A stretch of DNA of 64,000 nucleotides from contig MU401611.1 in assembly GCA_022579005.1 (NCBI GenBank), forward strand, positions 1 to 64,000. Direction: 5' to 3'. Source of the stretch: Poronia punctata (Eukaryota > Ascomycota > Sordariomycetes > Xylariales > Xylariaceae). Shown here one piece after another: positions 1 to 10,600 of the stretch. Position 1 is the stretch's first letter, and every line of letters begins with the position of its first letter. The notes beneath the pieces were generated by a model. The model saw nothing but the letters and a program-made list of their open reading frames with translations. It was not told the DNA's origin and made no database searches. Both the position numbers and the translations under genes were made by a program.

Positions 1-300
1 ATTATAACTATTACTATAAAAGCTATAATACTATAAAATAAAAATATTATTTATAGCTATAAAATAAACTAGTATATTAGCTTATTTTAAAAAAAATATT
101 AAATTTAATAAGTTATAAAATAATAAAAATTAATATAATGCCTATATAATAAAAGTTATATAGCTATAGTAAAAACTACTATAAAAAAAAGGTTTTCTTA
201 TAAAAAGTTCCTTTTTACTTATTTAGTATGTGCAAATTTTACAAAAAGAAAAAGTTTTACCTCCTTACGCGTACATTAATCAATACATACAATTTAGCTA
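1..300. repeat. Extremely A+T-rich block, RIP-like
   Basis: The first ~300 bases are almost pure A/T, made of short TATAA/TAAAA/CTATA words with very few G or C and no open frame. This composition ends abruptly near 300, where ordinary fungal composition starts. In Pezizomycotina such blocks are usually RIP-mutated repeats or AT isochores, and that reading is inference. Nothing in it identifies the original element. Positions 300-604 have normal composition but no recognisable gene. Confidence 0.6.
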
Positions 301-604
301 TTCTGCTAGTTCTAACACTAACCTAGCACTCTAGGTCGGGACGGTGATTTCCTCAGCCATCACAGGCTCCCTGGCAAATAAGGAGAATGTATTCTGTAAT
401 CGGAATCGCTTTCAATCACAGTTATATCTCAAAGATAAAGAAGAAATACATTATGAACTACGTTTGTAAGCAACCGGCCTTCCACAGTTGGAAATGCCCT
501 TTGCCTTTGTTTTCGAGATGATCAAAGTCAAACGTAACCGAACCTCGTCTGGCGGATTTAATTATCCTCAAATTGGCAAAAATGGAATTGAGATTTGACG
601 TCGC

Positions 605-2327
605 TCATATCTCAACCTTCTTCACAGCTGCAGAAAGCCCAGCTTTGCCGCTTGTGCCAATCATAAACTGATCGCTAGTCCACTTGATATCGTCATAGGC
701 CTCGGTGTCGAAAATGAAGTCGTAGCGTGAAATAAGGGCAGGGATGAGCATATAGAGCTCAGCCCAAGCGAGACTTTGAAATGGGATTAGTGAGTTACTG
801 AAAGGCGCGGGGAAACTTGTTCTACTCTACTTACTGCATGCCAACACATATCCTTGGACCTCTGGAGAAGGGCGCAAATGTCTTTTCTGCCTTTCTTCGG
901 TCATGGATATCAACCCATCGCTCGGGTTGGAACTGCTCTGGATTCGGATACAGTTCGGGGTCCAGATGCATCAAGATGGTAGTCATGCCCACCGGCGTCC
1001 CGGCAGGGATAGTCCATGATTTATAAACCAGGTCTCGGTCAGGCGCAACTCGAGCTTGCCGGGTGGCAACCGCTGGAGCGAGGCGCAACCCCTCCATGAG
1101 GACGGCCGTGAGGTACGGCAGCTGCTCAAGGTCGGCCAGTTTGAGGCTTGGCGAAGCATGCTTGGCTTTCGCAACCGCTAATTCGTCTCGCAGACGTCCA
1201 AGGATGTCTTCATTTCTGTATACGTGATACAGGATCACTCGTATCGAGTGAGCAGTCGTCTCAAAGGCGGCGCTGGCAACGGTAATCACTTCATCAAAGC
1301 ATCGCTCAAAAGATTTATCAGACGGTGGCAGATCCGAGTCGAGTATCTCATTCACGAGCGTATGCGGCGAGTCGGCGTCCATGGTCTTGTTGGCCGAAGC
1401 AGCGTGGACATCTTTGGTATGCCGGATCATGTCCTGCACCACCGGTTAGTTGACTGTCAGTGCAAATTCCGGCTGTGACGGATAGTTTACTGACTTTCAA
1501 GAAGACCAAAAATGCTTTGCCGCTCTCGTCACTCAACCTTTCGACAAGCGACAGGGGAAGCGATTTCATGACCTTGCCGTACCAGCGAATATGCTTCGAA
1601 ACTCGCCAAATCCCCCCGGAAGCTTGAAGGACAGTCGTGAGACCGGGATTGAAATCCGGGTGATCAAGATTGTCATGGCTTTCACCAAAGAGAAACTCAG
1701 TCGCGACGTCTCTCGTGAAGGAGCTTATCGCAGGGGCGAGCTTCAAGCGAGCAGAGCCTGTCCCACGATTCGAATCGACCAGATGATCGAGTCGACGGCA
1801 TAGCTTCGACACGGGCTTAGCTACTATGTCCTGCTTGTGAGACACGTTTGCCTTTGACAGAAATGTCTCCAGCGGCCCACGTCGGCGCCTGTGCACATAA
1901 TGATCTAGAGCGCAGATGATAGAGAGATCTGCCCCGAAAGCGTCATAAGTCCAGTCATATTTATCCCATCGGCCATCTCGAGAGTACAAGGTCTCGAAAA
2001 AGCTCGGGTCGCTGATATGAAGCTCATGCGGGCTAATACGGATTATAGGTCCTGAAGCGGTCAGACGACAGAAAAAAAAAAAAGGAATATTAGGTGATGA
2101 ACGATCATACCGTATTTCTTGTGCATCTCGGCAATCTTGAATGTGTACTGGCCATTGCAAACGAGATCATAATAAGCTTCGACGTAGCGTGTAACGGCTG
2201 CTAATTTGCTACCAGGGAATCTGGCGAGGGGGTGAAGGAAAAGCCGATAAACAGCCACGGAGACAAAGTAGACGAAGATGGTGACGAGAAGGTGATTCCA
2301 AGACAGCTCAATATCCAGCAACCCCAT
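605..2327 (-). CDS. Cytochrome P450 monooxygenase (microsomal)
   Basis: This is a heme-thiolate monooxygenase, probably ER-anchored, and a candidate tailoring oxidase of the nearby NRPS locus. Four exons read on the minus strand: 2327-2111, 2051-1495, 1433-835 and 773-605. They sum to 514 codons (513 aa), a normal P450 length. The N-terminus has one hydrophobic anchor (about residues 10-32) followed by a proline hinge, FPGSK. Later come the I-helix AAFETT, the K-helix ExxR (EGLR), PERW, and a canonical heme loop [10 protein letters not shown] whose cysteine is the iron ligand. The last intron splits the codon just after that loop. All landmark residues are present, so the gene looks functional. 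The early [17 protein letters not shown] segment resembles fungal P450s usually labelled trichodiene-oxygenase-like; substrate unknown. The second splice site uses GTCAGT, so that junction is the least certain. Confidence 0.9.
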
Positions 2328-2897
2328 TTCGTCGGCCCCGTACCGAACCTCGTACTAGAACTAGTGTTTGAAGAAAGATGGCAGCGGCGAAAGTAAAGTG
2401 TGGATGTTGGTATGACCGCGTTTGTTCAGAAAAGCGAAAGTCTCAGTTCCCCCAACTTCTAAGCAAGGAGTAAATAATCAGGTACGTATCAATCCCGATT
2501 ATGCGACTATAGGGTTTGCAGGACAGCCTGCCTCATCACGGCGCGGAGTTGTCCATATATATAATGTATGTTCGTCGAGAGCTTGGACAATGTAATAGGG
2601 TAGCAATACAACCCAATGTAGGCTGCGAAGGCTGTCTTACTAATCTCAGCCCCCTAGGACCCTCGTTCCCTTAACCTATACTACCTACTTACCCAAAGTG
2701 TCACATGATGTTCTTTCTCCCCTTACTCGTAATGTATAGCAAAGAAAGATGATAATTCTCGCAGAAAATTTCTATTTTAATGCCCAAGTGGCCCGGGGCA
2801 ACTTACACATCTCTCTCTACTTTTTTGGCAGCTAGATCTCAGTGATTCTAACCTCGCATCTCTCGACAAAACGTGAGAATATCAAACTTCAAAATAA
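2328..2897. other. Intergenic, divergent promoter region
   Basis: No open frame is supportable. The segment lies between the start of the minus-strand P450 and the start of the plus-strand DUF3176 remnant, so it would hold both 5' regions. It contains scattered CCTACTTACC/TAGGTA words of the kind common in this window's intergenic DNA. Confidence 0.4.
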
Positions 2898-4352
2898 ATG
2901 GTGGAGAGACTTGCACACATGGATCAAAGCAACCATCCTACCAATGCCTTGATCGACTCGGCAAAAACTAGCTATGAATCGAGCAAGCCATCTAGGTAGG
3001 TATGTCTATACGGCGGGGCAAGGATATTTGATATATTAGATACACCTACTAACGTATATCTATAGCTGTACTCATAACGGTAGTGGTACGCTACGTCGAA
3101 GGCAGTGGGTAAGGGACCACTGGATATGGGAGCTCACATCGTGGTTCATGAGCAGTCTTCTCCTCTTAGGCGTAGTCTTGACGCTCTCTCTTCATCAAAA
3201 CCAGCCGCTACCGGAGTGGCCATTCGGTGTATCGATCAACGCGCTGATCTCATTCCTCTCGTCTCTCTCGACATCTGCCTTAGTTGGTGTCGTCGCTAGT
3301 ACAATCGGACAAGGAGGGTGGGCAGCCCTCACGTCGGCGAAACGACCCTTACTGCAGCTACAGGTTTATGACGACGCCAGCCGGGGCCCGATGGGCTCCT
3401 TTTTGTTCCTACTCAAGACAAGATTGTAAGAATGGCTTTGAACCGGGAATGTCCCATCACAGATGGCACTGACAGGAAGTCGGCAGGAGCCTTGTATCGG
3501 TTGGACCTCTCATCATAATCGCCAGCCAAGCGACGGCCCCGTTGGTCCAGCAGATCACCAACACCCAATTAACAAACGATGTGGTGGATGTTGCAACAAT
3601 CCTCGCGCCGAGAAACTACACTAACCTCCAATTGCGATTGGACAGTGAACTTGACAACCCGCTAAGCTACACGTCGAGAGTTGTGCAGGGCATACTCTAT
3701 GAGGACGTCACCGATACTGTCAAGTACGGTTACACAATCAACGCCGACCTGTTGGAGAACGATACGTACGTATTCCAGACCAACTACACATCATCCCAGG
3801 CAACGATGCCGCAGGCCTATAGCAAGCTGAATGTCAGCAAATGGGGTTCGGCCTCGCTCACCGATCTCATCGCCCAGGCCCTGACGCTGGACGTGTGGTC
3901 CTGGACGGACTACGTTAGAATCGAAGAGGCTGCGGGCAGCCGCCGGCTCCTACTCGATCTTCCCAGGAATTCCCCTCGATATGACTCCAATGTTCGAGGC
4001 AATGGCCCTGAGCTTGACCACCGCCGTCCGCTCGTACCAGAACGACGAGACGACGCTGCAGTTGGTGAAGGGGCAAGCATCAAGAGGGGTACCCGTTTTG
4101 CGGGTTCGCTAAAATTGGATCGCCCTCCCCGTCGCCTTACAGGTCGCCTCGTTGATCTTGCTGTGCTATACTACCGTCCAGACATCACGCCAGCGGCTGC
4201 CAGTCTGGAAATTGTCGGTCCTGGCTACTGTCTTTTTCGGCGCGAGAATTCGAGAGCACGTAGGGGACACCATTCCCCATCAACAAACTGACATGGACAA
4301 TGTGGCGAGTAATCTAGATCTTTGCGCAATAAAGACAGAGCTTAATACCTGA
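2898..4352 (+). pseudogene. DUF3176-family membrane protein, broken
   Basis: This is a fungus-specific membrane protein family of unknown function. A good 5' structure is still visible: ATG at 2898, exon 1 to 2995, exon 2 3066-3425, exon 3 from 3487, with phases that agree. The family core is recognisable as WIWEL, a first TM, PLPEWPFGVSINALIS, a second TM and VYDDASRGPMGS, followed by a long extracellular stretch with NYT/NVS sequons. Near 3915-3960 the frame jumps: continuity resumes one frame over with YSIFPGIPLDMTPMFEAMAL. That frame is then cut by TAA at 4110-4112, after which the last TM (IALPVALQVASLILLCY) and tail follow to about 4352. One frameshift plus one stop, with intact introns, suggests fairly recent loss. 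An unusual extra intron near 3930 could replace the frameshift, but it would not remove the TAA. Confidence 0.72.
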
Positions 4353-5195
4353 ATGATTGACAAAGGTGGCCGAGGTAAAGTTTTACTTTACCAGGTTTCC
4401 AGAGTTGGATACATCATACGCCTGCAATACCTCTGTTGAAGTGATAGGCATCGCGCCCGGAGTATCATGAAACAGATAAGTGTGCAGGAATACAGAGGAC
4501 GGAGGCGCGTCACTTGATTTCAGGCCTTCTGAGCCTGCTCCTGACCCTGTCTGTAAGCCAATAGGCGTGGCAGGCGCAATATGGTCTCCTTCTACAAGGG
4601 ATTGCGTTACAAGTTAGGAGTTACAAAGAGAACGGATAAGGGCGTATAAGGGTACCGCATTTTCCCGTCGCCCTCGGATCGGCTAAAACAATATAAATTA
4701 CCACATGCATCATCGGACTGGCCGACATAATCTTGTAGTACGTTCCCCGATACACCCCTGTCGGCCACCGTGTTTTCGACCTCATTGCAGCCGCCATCTG
4801 CCAAGAACTAAGGTTCCTGGTTTATTACAACCAATGTGAGGCAGTCTAAAGTCGCATCCAGCTACCGATATTTTCTCTTTGCAAAATCATAGATATTTTT
4901 AGAACGTAGGATGATTTGCCCCAAGCATGGTTTCGTAGCCTTAAGTGACGACCCTAGCTTCGAACCTACTTTTTTCCAACCTCTTTGTGACGGCCTGGCA
5001 GCCCGCTACGGCTAGCACAAAGCCGGAGCAGGACTTTTACCCCCTTTTTAACGCATACTTACTGCTTAGCCCGGTTTGCTTTAGCGCTATGGTCTCTTTT
5101 TGTCCTGAGGGGATATTATAGCTTGACGCGCAGGAATCGCCTTTGCAGGAGCGCTTTTCTAAGATCCTTCGGTCTTGCCTGCCGGGGGGGATGGG
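4353..5195. other. Intergenic, no gene seen
   Basis: No open frame in this stretch shows recognisable coding sense. Around 4970-5120 the sequence changes character (GC-rich words such as GCCCGCTACGGCTAGC, then a T-run). It directly precedes the thioesterase fragment, so an insertion or rearrangement boundary could lie here. I found no terminal repeats to prove it. Confidence 0.35.
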
Positions 5196-5428
5196 ATCCC
5201 GCGCCTATTACCAACATCAACGCCTACGCACAAGGCGAGTGGTGGATCCAAGAGACCTCCTTCCCGCGCGTCCAGACCGGCCGCGGCATCGTGCACAGCA
5301 AGATCTGGAGTCCCAGAGGCGTGCACGTTGCCACCGAGTACCAGGACGGCATCATACGGCGGAAGCCCCGGCCCGGGGACAAGGTCGCTATCTGTATCAA
5401 GGAGAGGAAAGAGGCATTCAAGTTATAA
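5196..5428 (+). pseudogene. C-terminal fragment of TesB-like acyl-CoA thioesterase
   Basis: About 75 residues read openly to a TAA at 5426-5428. They contain GRGIVHSKIWSPRGVHVATEYQDGIIR, shown here as the overlapping words GRGIVHSKIW and RGVHVATEYQDGIIR. This matches the closing strand pair of double-hotdog acyl-CoA thioesterase II (TesB/4HBT_3) proteins, whose C-terminus typically reads GRGLvxGxIWxxxGxLVAsxxQEGlxR. A full enzyme is about 300 residues. No upstream hotdog sequence is visible in any frame back to 4350, so this is a truncated remnant. Thioesterase-like genes occur in many fungal metabolite clusters, so it may be debris of the NRPS locus; that link is inference. Confidence 0.55.
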
Positions 5429-6157
5429 CATGTTTTGCTTTTCTTGTTTTATATGCATGTTGTAGGTAGATACAGGCGTTCGGTTTGGAGAAGACAATTA
5501 CTACAGTAGTAGATTTGCATGACATGTAGACTTAAACCAGGGAGCGTTTGTACCAGCTTCATTCCTGCCTAGAATTTGCGCTAGGGGATGCGCCTTGTAT
5601 GTTATTTACCTTTAGGAGAAAGAAATCTTTGGAGCGGAATATTTGTATGACTGTGTCACACAGTCACGTACGAGATGACTAATTAGGGCAGTGGTACCGC
5701 ATTCCTCTGCTCCTCTGCCTGAGGTAGGTATAAATAGAGCCCTTCGGACTCTCCTCGTGTAGGTATTTTTTACAACTTCATCCATAGCTCATCAGAATCT
5801 ACTTTACATAATCGCCTGTAGAGAGTGCACTGGTTCACTTCCTTTCCAATCGACAAGACTCTCCACGAGACTGTGCATATAACCGATCGACCATGTTACT
5901 CTTGTCATATCGATTTTCACTGCGGCCAGATGACTCTTCTTTGGTTGGTGCGTGATTTGTAGAGCACAATACATAACCATGTGTCTTGTTCGCCCAGCAT
6001 GTCCCCCTTGACACGTGTTGTGTAGACATATATTCTTCCCTCGTCCGGACGATGGCGAGATCCTCGCTAATGATAATCATAAATCCCACCCAACCATACC
6101 TAGAAATCAGCTCAACGAGTGCCATAAGAACTGAGCAGCTTGTTCGATCATCCTCAC
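5429..6157. other. Intergenic, no gene seen
   Basis: No supportable gene. A TATAAATA word lies at 5729-5736, followed about 60 bases later by a CA/CT-rich stretch resembling a fungal transcription start, but the first downstream plus-strand ATG (5893) opens only about 20 codons. The region may instead hold the 3' UTR of the minus-strand gene that ends at 6158. Confidence 0.35.
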
Positions 6158-7698
6158 TCAGGTCGATAAGGTTGCGATACTCATACGGGTAACGTACTCG
6201 GGCTGCAGCGCAAGCTCGAGTCTTGCACGCTTTGTTGCGGCATCTACGGGTACCTCGACCTTGTGAGCGCTGCTGAAATGCCACCGCCTAGACTGGACGG
6301 GATCATTCGTCCATATGGTTCCGTCGTCTGTTTCGTGGTAATCATTATATTTGCTCTTCTTAGGGTCAGCGGTGTTGTATTCGAAGAGCCAACCTCCCTT
6401 GAATGAAGCGTGCTGATCGGGGAGCGCGATGAGAAGGTCCATCGCCGCTTTGGATCCGTTTCGCACTGCTACTACTGCGAGTTCGTATAATCTGGGCTGG
6501 TCATTGGGGCTCGTTAGTTGTTGAGGTTCAGAGAAGAGAATGGCAAATGGTGAATAGTAGGGTTGGGACGTAACTCACATAAAGCTCTCCCCAGGTGGAA
6601 GCTTCTTCGATATCGAAACTAGGATATGGCACGGGCCAGAACTCGACTATGTTTTGTTCAACTATAGCCTCGCAGCGAAAGTTTTGCTGCTTGTAGGCTC
6701 CGTCGGAGTGCTCCTTGTAGAGCGTGAAGCTCGGGTCGTACTTCAAATGCATAGAGTCAGCGATCCCGGTGTCTCTTATTCATGATGCTCATTCGTTGGG
6801 AAGACGAAAGACAGACACTTACTTCAACATAGGAATTTTTGTGGTCTTGGTCGCAACAAATCGACCATCCGGTCACGCTTCCGGGCTCAGGCTCCATCGA
6901 CTCGCAGAAGGCCATATACTCGTCCCAGAGTCCCATCGAGATGCCCACTTTCTCTCTCTGCCCGGCAAATTCAGCCCTGCCTGCGTCCAAGTCGTTGAAG
7001 AAGCAGTCTCGTAACTCTTCAGCCTCTGCAATTTCCCTCTCCACTGCTCGTTTCATCTCTTCCAGTTCCATGACGCGCCATCGTGCCCTCTCGTACAAGT
7101 TAAGGGCGGAAACTCCGCCAGGGAACGGCTTCTTCTGCAAATCGGCGAAAACAGTCTGGATGCCACTACCTTGAGCCTGGTCAACCGGCGTGGCAGGCAG
7201 TGTGTCAGGTATTTCAACGCGGACGGGGCCGTTTCCGGTAATTTCAAGCTCAGGCGATTCGCCTTCAGCAACGTCGTCGCCTTCCGCGCCATCTTCTCCG
7301 TCTTCTTCGCTCTCGTCATCGCTAGGCAGGTAAGAAGAATCGGCATGCGAACTATCATCGTCTTGTTCTTCGACATTGAGTACTCGTTCGAAGAACTGCG
7401 AAGGGTCCCTGGGAAAATCCAGCTCTTCATAAACACTGCTCATCTCGGTGGCACTCGTGTCGTCGTCATCTTCTTCGTCCAGGTCAGTGTCTGGGATCAG
7501 GGAATTGTCGTTGAACACGGCAGCGATGCTGCGCCCGACCACGGCGCTCGTATGCGGTCCCTCATCTCCGCTCTCATCTGAGTAGCTGTCATTGTCCTCT
7601 GAGCCACTTGGGCACTCGGAATAGTGTGTATCGGACGAGCTCATTGTGTGAGAATAGTCTTCTTGCTGCTCGGGCCCGTCTATGTTCATGACTTCCAT
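6158..7698 (-). CDS. Acidic protein of unknown function
   Basis: I do not recognise the family. Three exons on the minus strand (7698-6823, 6740-6579, 6496-6158) are joined by GTAAGT and GTGAGT donors, all in phase 0, giving 459 codons (458 aa). The ATG at 7698 is the first true ATG of the frame; further upstream there is only a GTG. The first half (about residues 10-150) is strongly acidic and Ser-rich, with runs such as DLDEEDDDD, and is probably disordered. A helical, Glu/Arg-rich segment follows (RARWRVMELEEMKRAVEREI, likely a coiled coil). The C-terminal part is folded-looking and aromatic (PYPSFDIEEASTWGELYPRLYELAVVAV, given as its words PYPSFDIEEAS and WGELYPRLYELA). No catalytic motif, signal peptide or TM is visible. 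Such accessory-region proteins often lack annotation, and a link to the NRPS is not indicated. Confidence 0.62.
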
Positions 7699-10600
7699 GC
7701 TTCCCTTTTGCTGGCAGAAGCCTCTGCACACAATATCGTCTTGAGGGATGACGTTAATACTTTCCTCGCTGGTATTTCTTCAGTCAACGACCAGGAAAGA
7801 ACGAGGTCGATCTAGTCGCAACTACCACTTTATAGGCAGGCAGGCGAGATTTGTTTCAGGAAAGCAAACAGCGTTTCTATGTAGTGGAAGGTACAGGTGC
7901 CTCCGAAGTAATTACCTGGCACCTGACAAACATACATAAACAACATGCAGGTGCTCACTTTTTGGTTGTCGCGCACCTGGATGCCGTGAGGGAGACTGCC
8001 CGGCTCACTGGCAACCCTGCAAATTACTGTTTTTGAACAAAACTGAAAACCCCAACCCAAACCCAAACTCGGGGGAGCAAGAGCGGCTGACAAGGATACA
8101 CGCGTGACGCGTCTTCCAATTCGCATCCAGCTGTAAATAAGGAGGATTCCTAACAGCTCTAAGCAGACCGTATAGGTAAGTAATAATGCCCAAGTTTACG
8201 AGGGAGATTGTGTTCCTGTTTTCCTGACCACCCCCGATTTCTATGGGAGAAATCCGTCTAAGAGAGGCTAGCCGATCACCTATTTACGTGTGGCACGAAA
8301 AATGGTCATTGCCAAGAGTCAAGACACCTCGATTTCCATAGGGAGGTTTTCTTGGCATTAGGCCTACACCGCCGGAGATGCTATTCCAGACGCGGGGTTA
8401 TCTCTTCTTGTGGTTTTTTGTGGCGTAACTGTTGCCTTTTGTTGCTAATCTTATGCTACAACCTCGGTCATTGTCAACATCAGGGTGCGTCAATCGTATA
8501 GGTGTCAGGTATTTGTCATCGGGCCATTCATGTGTTCCTCATCAATCTATTTTTTGCCCTCCTTTGCTTGATATAATCTGGGCTTTCGCGTAGCCATCCC
8601 TTGTTGTAATTTTATTTATCCGTCCCCAAGGAATTTTCACTCCCACTATCCTTATTTCCTTTGCCTTCTTCTTCATCCTATTTCTTGTTCTCTCTGACAG
8701 GGGTTTCGCACCAGAGGAGGCCCTCAAGATGTAAAAGGAGTTGCGACGCACCCTAGATACTGAGATATATCGATCTCTGCCAGCGTTATAGGCTTAATTT
8801 GCGGGTGAATTGCGTTTGTCATAACAATTCCGTCTGACATCCCAGTCTGTGCCTCCTGACCCCGTTAGTAACCTGTTTACTACTTAGGATGCACGGTAAA
8901 GGTTCGCTCGAGGAAAGTCTAGGGTTGTTGATTATTCAACAAAAACCACAGGAGTATGTAGGCGGCAAGGCTAGTTAGCCTGGGGCGTGGCGGTAACGTG
9001 CCTTTGATGGATCAGTTCCCGCCGTATACTCAGGGACTTCGGGTTCAGCAGGTAGGTCTCCTAGCCGCTTCTTGCGGTGGGGTGTACCTAGCCTTCTCTT
9101 TGCCCCTGTCCAGATCGTTTTGATACCTGGAAATAGCTTCATTGGTGAAGTTATCACAGGCCGGTTCGAGCCGGAAAGACCCCCGCACGTATGCCCTTTG
9201 GCTATGTGGAAGCTCTTACTCCATAGTTCCCAGACCCGCTCGCAAACTCGCCTGTTGCCGGCAATGCCTCCTGCAAATAACGCACTGTAGGTTTCTGATG
9301 TGCGTGTAAATCCTGTTCCCGGTCAAAGTCTATTCCGGGAAATGAGTAGACCACAGGTGACCCAGAGGTTACATATGTTGCCGACGTCTAATTGAGTGGG
9401 AATGGATGTCGACCCCAACCCCACTGCCTTGGTAACAGTATCCTGCAAAACAGAGCTTTGGCAATGGCAGGACGAGAGAAACGGAGATGAGGTCCCATTC
9501 TCCCCGGTATAAGAGAAATGGCAAGCGGGTTGAACGCCATTGGCAACCTCTTTGGAGGAGCCATTTGGAAGAGGGCGGGTCCGTAAGCGTTGAATACGTG
9601 TCTGTGCCTGTTCCATTTCTTTCTGGAATATGACATTGCATCGACGCAGTTATCATTTCGTTCTAATGTCCTCATGGTGTCGTTCCCTGTTGCCTCCTTC
9701 CTGCATATTCAAAGAGTATTGGGTATGATAGCTCTCAAAGCTTATTCGTTGATCTCATGCCATAATGATTGGTACGGGATCAGGCCCTCCGAAAACTCCG
9801 TTCTTGCTAGGTATGTATCTCCGAGGGATGTGTCTCAGAGGGCATTTAAGGCTAGCCTGATGAACCTCTAAGTTGACGGTTGTGAAACTCAGAGACCTGA
9901 TGAATGTTAGAAGTGAAATGAAACTACATTATATCTTGGATCTAAGATGCCATACGTACCTAATAGTTCTTACGCAGGGAAAACTCCTCTACGCTCACGC
10001 TACCGGCAGCGGATGGTTCGACGACCGTTCAGTGTGCGATGGTAATATGCTTCTTAATCGAAAACTTGTTTCCCTGTGTCGCATTGGAAAGCCAGATAAT
10101 AAACCCCTGTTAAAACACCCACACATCGCGACAGATGGTCTTACCCCTGTCAGTGGTCACATGACAATAAAGTGCGCCGACGCCTGCGACAACTCTTCCA
10201 TGCTATTCCGCGTGTCAACACACTTGATTCCTTGATGTTTCTTTAACATTTCTTGTCGTAAACTGATCCTTCCCGTTTTAAACTCGGGAATTTGAAGTAT
10301 TGTATCGAAAATGGTGTATGTACTCTATCCTGAATGCTCCGCAGCTTATCCAGTATGGTCTCATCGGCTTTGCTCAGCCGGCATTCGTTCGGGAGGACCA
10401 CTTTGTTCTTTTCTTTGCAACCGCCGAGGTGTCTGGCGTCTTCCTCGAGGAATGCATCCGGGAACACGGCCTAAATGTTCCTCTCCTAGGCACTAGCTAT
10501 ACCCCGTATCCCGTTAAACCTGTGAAAGTTCAAGGATCTGTCTAGGAGACGCAGATCATCGGTAACGCTCTCTGGCATCTTTAAGTGTTGCAGCGTTGCA

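Noticed and set aside
5729..5893. TATAAATA promoter driving a plus-strand gene
   Set aside because: The first ATG downstream (5893) opens only about 20 codons and no spliced continuation is visible. Only the word itself is noted.
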